Origin: Candidatus Omnitrophota bacterium
GTDB lineage: Bacteria; Omnitrophota; Gorgyraeia; Gygaellales; Profunditerraquicolaceae
Length of the DNA stretch: 12,417 nucleotides
Assembly (NCBI GenBank): GCA_020052635.1
Contig: JAGVOR010000047.1
Location: 1 to 12,417 of the forward strand
Direction: 5' to 3'
This document shows, piece by piece, positions 5,599-12,417 of the stretch. The notes under the pieces were generated by a model that saw only the letters and a program-made list of their open reading frames with translations, did no database searches and was not told the DNA's origin. Every line of letters begins with the position of its first letter. Position 1 is the first letter of the stretch. A program made the translations under genes and the position numbers.

Positions 5599-7343
5599 AA
5601 AGATTAAAAATCGTTTTTGGTTTTTTTGCCTTTACGGTTTTACTGTTTGCAGCTGTATACGCCGAAGAAATAGAGGTCGTTTTTAGCGGCCAGACCCATG
5701 GCATGCTTTATCCCTGTGATTGTCCGATCCGGCAAGACGGGGGATTAAGCCGGCGGGCCACGCTGATCAAGCAGCTAAGAAAAAAGAATCCCCAGCTGCT
5801 GCTGGTCGATTGCGGCAATTTTACCGCCGGTGGCCAGCTCGATGAATATACGCAAAATACTGCTCTGGATATGGCGCGCTCCGAGGTTAATTATAAAGCC
5901 CTGGAGCTGATGCGGTATGATGCGGTAGCGGTCGGGCCGGATGAATTTAATTTCGGTCGGGAGTTTTTCTTAAAACACGCTAAAAAGGCCAATCCTGTTT
6001 ACCTCAGCGCTAATTTAGGTTCGTATCAGGTTCTGCCTTATCTGCTTAAAGATTGCCAAGGAGTAAAAGTAGCGCTGATCGGTTTAACCGGCCAGGCGGC
6101 CAGTCAGAAGTCGGAAGGCTTGGCGGTAAGCCAGCCTGATTTACTCGGTAAGTTAGTAGAGCGTTTAAGGAGCGAAGGGGCGCAAATTGTCCTGCTTTTG
6201 AGTACGCAGGGAGAAAAAGAAGATTTAAGTTTGCTCTCTAAAATTAAAGGGATTGATGTAGTCTTTATCGGATATAATCCCCAGGGAAAGGAAGCGCTGG
6301 ATAAGGTTGATGCTGTTTGTTTAGTCCGTCCGGCTTGGCAGGGCCGCAAGTTAGGTAAACTAACGCTTAAAGTTAAAGAGGGTAAGATCATCGATTCTAA
6401 AGTGGAGGAGTTTTTCCTGGCGGATACTTTAAGTGATGATCCACAGATTAAAAGCATACTGCCCGCTTGTTTTAGCGATCTTAATTGTAAGCGTCAAGGG
6501 TTAACCGGGAGCTGCCGTAATCCCGGGAGATTCAACGCTTCCTGTTCTTTTACTCAACCGCAGGAGATAAATTTATCGGTCATTACGGCTGGGGATTGTG
6601 TTACCTGCGATACGCAAAACTTCGTCGAAATATTGAAAAAGAGGTTTCCCGGGTTGAAGGTTAAACTCCTGGATTATCCGGGTTTGCCGGCGCAAAAATT
6701 GATCGATGATTTGGGGATTGAGGTTTTACCGGCGTATATTTTTCCTAAATCAATCGATCAGGAGAATAATTTTTTCCAGGTCAAGAATGATTTACGCCTG
6801 GTTAATGGTTTTTACGTATTTAAAGCGGCCGCCAGCGGGGTATCCTATTTTTTGCAACAAAAAGCCACCCCCGGTAAATTCGATCTATTTTTCAGCATCT
6901 TTGATAAGAATGCCCAGCTTTTGCTGGTTACTTTAAAAGAGTTCAATCCGGATTTACACTTTTTGACTTCGGCAAAAGCGGGAGGCTTTGCGGCGCAAAA
7001 CGGTGCGCCGGAAGTGGAAGAATATCTGCGCGCGGTCTGCGTGCAGAAATATTACCCGCAGAAATTCTGGGATTATTTGATTTGCCGGGCTAAAAATATC
7101 CAGAGTTCCTATTGGGATGATTGCGCAAGTTTTGATGAAGCAGTCAAGATCAAAGATTGCGCCCGCAGCCAGGAAGGCCTCGGGCTGCTTAAAGAAAATA
7201 TCAGCTTAAATGAGCAGCTGGAAATTGCTTCCGGCCCCAGTTATCTTCTGGGCAATCAGGAGATTTTTTCTTCACGCGGCGTGCCGGCCCAAGAGCTAAG
7301 GGAAATATTGAAGAAAAAACGGATCCGGCCGCAAAAACCATAA
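5595..7343 (+). CDS. Secreted metallophosphatase-like / thioredoxin-like fusion protein of unknown function
   Basis: A 582-residue protein with a signal peptide (KR, hydrophobic 7-20, VYA-EE cleavage near 23). Residues about 28-277 resemble the UshA/5'-nucleotidase metallophosphatase fold (SGQTHGMLYPCDCP, GGLSRRATL, VDCGNFTAG, VGPDEFNFG), but the usual metal ligands are changed: DxH reads QTH, GD reads GN, GNHE reads GPDE, and the later histidines of the SH and GHxH motifs are absent. PCDC (40-43) resembles the PCxC motif of some relatives. A four-Cys segment (Cys292, 298, 307, 317) follows, then a thioredoxin-like domain with CVTC (335-338) and a probable cis-Pro379. The region 428-575 looks like a second thioredoxin-like domain without CxxC. 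It probably works outside the cytoplasm, in redox or thiol chemistry or as a binding protein. The GTG start overlaps the serA TGA by 4 bases. Fold calls come from motif recognition; function is unknown. Confidence 0.75.
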   Translation: MKRLKIVFGFFAFTVLLFAAVYAEEIEVVFSGQTHGMLYPCDCPIRQDGGLSRRATLIKQLRKKNPQLLLVDCGNFTAGGQLDEYTQNTALDMARSEVNYKALELMRYDAVAVGPDEFNFGREFFLKHAKKANPVYLSANLGSYQVLPYLLKDCQGVKVALIGLTGQAASQKSEGLAVSQPDLLGKLVERLRSEGAQIVLLLSTQGEKEDLSLLSKIKGIDVVFIGYNPQGKEALDKVDAVCLVRPAWQGRKLGKLTLKVKEGKIIDSKVEEFFLADTLSDDPQIKSILPACFSDLNCKRQGLTGSCRNPGRFNASCSFTQPQEINLSVITAGDCVTCDTQNFVEILKKRFPGLKVKLLDYPGLPAQKLIDDLGIEVLPAYIFPKSIDQENNFFQVKNDLRLVNGFYVFKAAASGVSYFLQQKATPGKFDLFFSIFDKNAQLLLVTLKEFNPDLHFLTSAKAGGFAAQNGAPEVEEYLRAVCVQKYYPQKFWDYLICRAKNIQSSYWDDCASFDEAVKIKDCARSQEGLGLLKENISLNEQLEIASGPSYLLGNQEIFSSRGVPAQELREILKKKRIRPQKP

Positions 7344-7364
7344 TCTTAGTTTAACTTTAGAGCC

Positions 7365-7377
7365 CCGCACGAAGCGG
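7365..7377 (+). promoter_or_regulatory. Short hairpin upstream of the LeuA/NifV-family gene
   Basis: CCGC (7365-7368) pairs with GCGG (7374-7377) around a 5-base ACGAA loop. It starts with the octamer CCCCGCAC (7363-7370), which also forms the outer arm of the tig leader. The 3' arm runs into a purine-rich GGAGAGAA stretch ahead of the gene. The stem is only 4 bp, so it may be chance. Confidence 0.25.
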
Positions 7378-7387
7378 AGAGAATGAA

Positions 7388-7395
7388 GAGGTGAT
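7388..7395 (+). promoter_or_regulatory. Extended Shine-Dalgarno deciding the start at 7397
   Basis: GAGGTGAT is an 8-base match to the complement of the conserved 3' end of 16S rRNA, and the GAGG core lies 5 bases before the ATG at 7397. This favours ATG 7397 over the in-frame GTG at 7391, which is itself part of the ribosome site. Confidence 0.7.
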
Positions 7396-7396
7396 T

Positions 7397-9968
<2,572 letters not shown>

Positions 9969-9987
9969 GTGGTTGAGGATAAAACAC

Positions 9988-10016
9988 TTGACTAATCAAG
10001 AGGGTTGTGTTATAGT
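9988..10016 (+). promoter_or_regulatory. Sigma70-type promoter for the OmpA-like lipoprotein gene
   Basis: TTGACT (9988-9993) and TATAGT (10011-10016) are separated by exactly 17 bases, each one base off consensus. The start of transcription would be near 10023, giving a leader of about 26 bases with AAGGAG (10036-10041) 7 bases before the ATG. The -35 box sits inside a short inverted repeat, CTTGA-CTAA-TCAAG (9987-10000). This is the clearest promoter in the window. Confidence 0.75.
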
Positions 10017-10048
10017 TAAATTTCCGTATAAGCAAAAGGAGAGGAAAA

Positions 10049-10702
10049 ATGAAAAATAAATTTCTTAAATCAGTTTTGGTATTATTTATAGGTTTCAGTT
10101 TAATGGGTTGTACCTTTATTTTTCAGGTCGGCAAGCGTTCCGACGCTCAAAAAATCAAGGAGTTGAGCGATCAACTGGAAGAATTGGCCCGGGCTAAAGG
10201 GCTCCTGGAGCAAAAACTAGGCCAGGAGATCAGCGATAAACAGATTAAATTGCAGATGATGGAAAAAGGCCTGGTAATTACCGTGGTGGGAGACCTGGTA
10301 TTTGACTCCGGAAAGGCCAAGATCAGGCCGGAAGCTTACGATTTGCTTACCAAAGTTGCTTCGATACTTAAAGAGAATATGGCGCAGTTTAATGTCGGCA
10401 TTGAAGGCCATACTGATAATGTTCCGATCACTAAGAGCGGCTGGAAATCAAATTGGGAGCTTTCCACCGCCAGGGCTTTGAGTGTTTTGCATTATTTAGC
10501 CGGCGAACAGGGGGTATCCCCTGAGCGTTTGTCGGCCATCGGTTACGGCGAATACCGGCCGGTTGCTTCTAATGAAACCAAAGACGGCCGCAAGCAGAAC
10601 CGCCGGGTTGAAATCGTTATTCTGCCTAATGTGACTAAGGTTAAGGGCGATGCCTCCGCAAGCTCCTATGATTTAAAAGAGCCGAAGGAGAATCTTAAAT
10701 AA
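10049..10702 (+). CDS. OmpA/Pal-family peptidoglycan-binding lipoprotein
   Basis: A 217-residue envelope protein. The signal peptide ends in the lipobox LMGC with lipidated Cys21. Residues about 33-72 form a charged, leucine-containing coiled coil, followed by a C-terminal OmpA/MotB domain (about 75-193). Binding-site motifs are GHTDNVPI (120-127; Asp123 is expected to bind diaminopimelate), NWELSTARA (135-143; Arg142), LSAIGYGEYRPVASN (161-175) and NRRVEI (184-189). It most likely tethers a membrane to the cell wall, in the manner of Pal, although the coiled-coil spacer is not typical of Pal and no tol genes are nearby. Its promoter at 9988-10016 is strong, as expected for an abundant envelope lipoprotein. 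The next gene follows after 17 bases, probably in the same transcript. Confidence 0.9.
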   Translation: MKNKFLKSVLVLFIGFSLMGCTFIFQVGKRSDAQKIKELSDQLEELARAKGLLEQKLGQEISDKQIKLQMMEKGLVITVVGDLVFDSGKAKIRPEAYDLLTKVASILKENMAQFNVGIEGHTDNVPITKSGWKSNWELSTARALSVLHYLAGEQGVSPERLSAIGYGEYRPVASNETKDGRKQNRRVEIVILPNVTKVKGDASASSYDLKEPKENLK

Positions 10703-10719
10703 ATTCCGGATTTAAAAAT

Positions 10720-11103
10720 ATGGATGAAGTTTTAAAGCACCGCATCCTGGTGAGTTTAGCGATTCTGTCGACCCTGCTCTTATTCGGGAACTTGAGTTCT
10801 TGCAATAGCGCCCGACGCCATAAATTATTGCGGGATAAAGAAATGGCGGCGCGCCTTTTGATGGAGGAGCAATCCACTAAATTTGTGCAGGAGAGGTCGC
10901 TCCTGGAGGAGAGGGCCAAGGCCAAAGAGAATGAAGTCGCCGAACTAAAAACGGCGCTTGAGGCGTCTCAAAAAGCTTTGACCCAGAGCCAGCTGATCAA
11001 CCAGAGTTTAAAAGATGAGTTACAAAAGGTAACTAAACTTAAAGAATCCCAAGAGGAGCAGTTAAAACAAGCTTTATCGGATGGAAAGAAGTTTAAAAAA
11101 TGA
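10720..11103 (+). CDS. Small coiled-coil putative lipoprotein
   Basis: A 127-residue protein I do not recognise. The N-terminus has a short charged start, a hydrophobic stretch (9-22) and LSSC with Cys28, which fits a lipobox, so it is probably a lipoprotein; a simple membrane anchor is the alternative. Residues about 33-118 are almost entirely charged heptad-like helix rich in Glu, Lys, Gln and Leu, predicted as a coiled coil. The C-terminus is basic (KKFKK). No catalytic motif is visible. It follows the OmpA-like lipoprotein by 17 bases and likely shares its promoter, and both have a coiled coil after the lipidated Cys, so they may work together in the envelope. The ATG has only a weak ribosome site, which fits translational coupling. 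An intrinsic terminator lies 46 bases downstream. Confidence 0.7.
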   Translation: MDEVLKHRILVSLAILSTLLLFGNLSSCNSARRHKLLRDKEMAARLLMEEQSTKFVQERSLLEERAKAKENEVAELKTALEASQKALTQSQLINQSLKDELQKVTKLKESQEEQLKQALSDGKKFKK

Positions 11104-11149
11104 GATAAGGGGGCGGTTAGATTAAGCGGTGGAATGAGCTTTATGGTTG

Positions 11150-11171
11150 AGGGGAGAAAATCCCCTTTTTT
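11150..11171 (+). terminator. Rho-independent terminator ahead of the DUF4912 gene
   Basis: AGGGGA (11150-11155), loop GAAAA, TCCCCT (11161-11166) and a run of six T (11166-11171) make a standard intrinsic terminator on the + strand. It would end the lipoprotein transcript. It also lies only 3 bases before the GGAGGGAGGG ribosome site of the next gene, so any transcript of that gene starting upstream must read through it. Confidence 0.85.
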
Positions 11172-11192
11172 ATTGGAGGGAGGGCGATAGTG

Positions 11193-12170
11193 ATGAAAAT
11201 ATTTAAAAAGACAAAAGAGGCGCTGATTAAAACTATCTCTAAGGCAAAATCTAAAATGAAGCTGGGATTAAAAAAGAAATCTCACGCCCCCCGCCCGCAA
11301 GTGGCCCCGGCGGCCAAAGAAATACCTTCTTATTATGAGACGGCAATCGCGAATACAAAATTTTCTCATTCCCAGGATACTTATTTTACACCGGTACGGG
11401 CGCAAGATCTTCCCCATACTTATGATCAGGACAAGATCATTCTGCAGGTCCGCGATCCGCGCTGGTTGCACACTTATTGGGAGATGCGGGAACAGACGGT
11501 CGAAGGATTAAAGAATAAGCTGGGAGAAGAGTACTTGCGTTCGAAAAAAGTTTTACGGGTTTACGATGTGACCAATATTAACTTTAACGGTTCTAATGCT
11601 AACCGGTTTTTTGATATTCAGATTAACGATTATGCTAACAGCTGGTATATCGATACGAATGGCCCGGGGCGGGCCTGGTGCGTAGATTTAGGGTTGATGC
11701 TGCCTGACGGCCGGTTTATTACGATTTTGCGTTCGAATGTCGTGCAAACTCCTTTAGACGGACCATCCTGGGTAACCGATGAAGAATGGATGATTCCGGA
11801 TGAGATGTTTGCCCGGCTTTACGGGATGGGTTTCGGTTTAGGTAAAAGCTCACCCGTCGGAGGTGCCTGGCAGGAACGGATCAAACAGGGGTTATTCAGC
11901 TCCGGGCTCTCCAGCAGCCCGGTTAAAAAAGAGATGAAAGAACGCAGCTTCTGGCTGAAAGTTGATTGCGAATTGATCGTTTACGGAGCTACTGAGCCGG
12001 ATGCCAAAGTAACCGTCCAGGGGATGCCGATTAAATTGCGTCCCGACGGTACTTTTACCTTGCGTTACTATTTGCCCGATGGCAAACAAGTTATCCCGGT
12101 TAAGGCTGTCTCCGCTGACCAAATCGATGAGCGGACGATTACTCCAACCGTAACCCGAGAAACAAAATAA
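11193..12170 (+). CDS. DUF4912 domain protein
   Basis: A 325-residue protein recognised as the DUF4912 family from the central region (about 80-210), for example IILQVRDPRWLHTYWEM (82-98), LRVYDVT (121-127) and FFDIQINDYANSWYI (139-153), with the conserved pattern of aromatic residues. The first 40 residues are very rich in lysine (KKTKEALIKTISKAKSK), like a nucleic-acid- or polymer-binding tail. The C-terminal part (about 253-320) looks like a small Ig-like beta domain (LIVYGATEPDAKVTVQG, DGTFTLRYYLPDG). The gene sits 4 bases before a GH57 branching enzyme, a pairing I recall from other bacteria, so a role in alpha-glucan or glycogen handling is inferred; the biochemical function is unknown. 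ATG 11193 is preferred over GTG 11190 because of its spacing from GGAGG (11179-11183). Confidence 0.82.
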   Translation: MKIFKKTKEALIKTISKAKSKMKLGLKKKSHAPRPQVAPAAKEIPSYYETAIANTKFSHSQDTYFTPVRAQDLPHTYDQDKIILQVRDPRWLHTYWEMREQTVEGLKNKLGEEYLRSKKVLRVYDVTNINFNGSNANRFFDIQINDYANSWYIDTNGPGRAWCVDLGLMLPDGRFITILRSNVVQTPLDGPSWVTDEEWMIPDEMFARLYGMGFGLGKSSPVGGAWQERIKQGLFSSGLSSSPVKKEMKERSFWLKVDCELIVYGATEPDAKVTVQGMPIKLRPDGTFTLRYYLPDGKQVIPVKAVSADQIDERTITPTVTRETK

Positions 12171-12174
12171 CCCA

Positions 12175-12417
12175 ATGCTTAAAGGATACCTTTGCTTAGT
12201 TTTACACGGCCATTTGCCTTTCGTGCGCCATCCGGAGCATGAGAATTTCCTGGAAGAGGATTGGCTCTATGAGGCGATCACCGAAACTTATGTTCCGCTT
12301 TTGTCCGTGTTTCAGGGGTTAGTCGATGACGGGATAGATTTTAGGATTACCATGACCTTGAGTCCGACGCTGATCTCGATGCTTGCGGATCCTCTCCTGC
12401 AGGAGCGTTATTTAAGG
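12175..12417 (+). CDS. GH57 (DUF1957-type) 1,4-alpha-glucan branching enzyme, 5' fragment
   Basis: The first 81 residues of a gene that runs off the window. The N-terminus VLHGHLPFVRHPEHE (9-23), followed by FLEEDWLYEAITETYVPLL (25-43), is the hallmark opening of GH57 proteins of the DUF1957 branching-enzyme group; LSPTLISML (62-70) also fits. These enzymes form alpha-1,6 branches in glycogen in the cytoplasm, with a catalytic Glu and Asp that lie beyond the window. Start at the ATG 4 bases after the DUF4912 stop; there is no clear Shine-Dalgarno, so translation is probably coupled to the upstream gene. The GH57 amylase or mannosidase families are less likely, but the missing part would decide. 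Confidence 0.88.
   Translation, partial: MLKGYLCLVLHGHLPFVRHPEHENFLEEDWLYEAITETYVPLLSVFQGLVDDGIDFRITMTLSPTLISMLADPLLQERYLR

Overview
The window looks like a piece of chromosome from a Gram-negative, probably anaerobic or fermentative bacterium. The lipopolysaccharide-export genes lptA and lptB indicate an outer membrane. The DUF4912 gene followed by a GH57 (DUF1957-type) branching enzyme, together with the overall gene mix and style of the proteins, best fits an uncultivated lineage such as Omnitrophota. That assignment is inference from recalled gene content, not a database match. All recognised genes lie on the + strand. I see no mobile element, CRISPR array, tRNA or rRNA.

Layout. Positions 2-986: 3' end of lptA, overlapping lptB. 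987-1125: a 138-base leader with nested inverted repeats whose outer stem covers the start of the trigger factor gene. 1125-2721: a short trigger factor lacking the PPIase domain, then clpP, separated by a long imperfect hairpin. clpX does not follow. 2773-5598: a class V aminotransferase and 3-phosphoglycerate dehydrogenase (serA), a serine-synthesis pair, with hairpins between them. 5595-7343: a secreted protein fusing a metallophosphatase-like domain that lacks its metal ligands to a four-cysteine segment and thioredoxin-like domains, starting inside the serA stop codon. 7397-8635: an LeuA/NifV-family acyltransferase that may be a Re-type citrate synthase. 8700-9968: purA, preceded by a 30-base near-perfect palindrome. 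10049-11103: an OmpA/Pal-like lipoprotein with a clear sigma70-type promoter, followed by a small coiled-coil lipoprotein. 11150-11171: an intrinsic terminator just upstream of the DUF4912 ribosome binding site. 11193-12417: DUF4912 gene and the start of a GH57 branching enzyme.

The genes cover envelope building (LptA/LptB, OmpA-type lipoprotein), protein folding and turnover (trigger factor, ClpP), central anabolism (serine, a citrate- or homocitrate-type condensation, AMP synthesis) and glycogen metabolism (DUF4912/GH57). Most are ordinary housekeeping genes. The unusual points are the PPIase-less trigger factor, the degenerate phosphatase/thioredoxin fusion, the candidate Re-citrate synthase, and several structured leaders (tig, clpP, serA, purA, DUF4912) that suggest control at the RNA or DNA level. 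Coding density is high and no gene-free stretch exceeds 140 bases.
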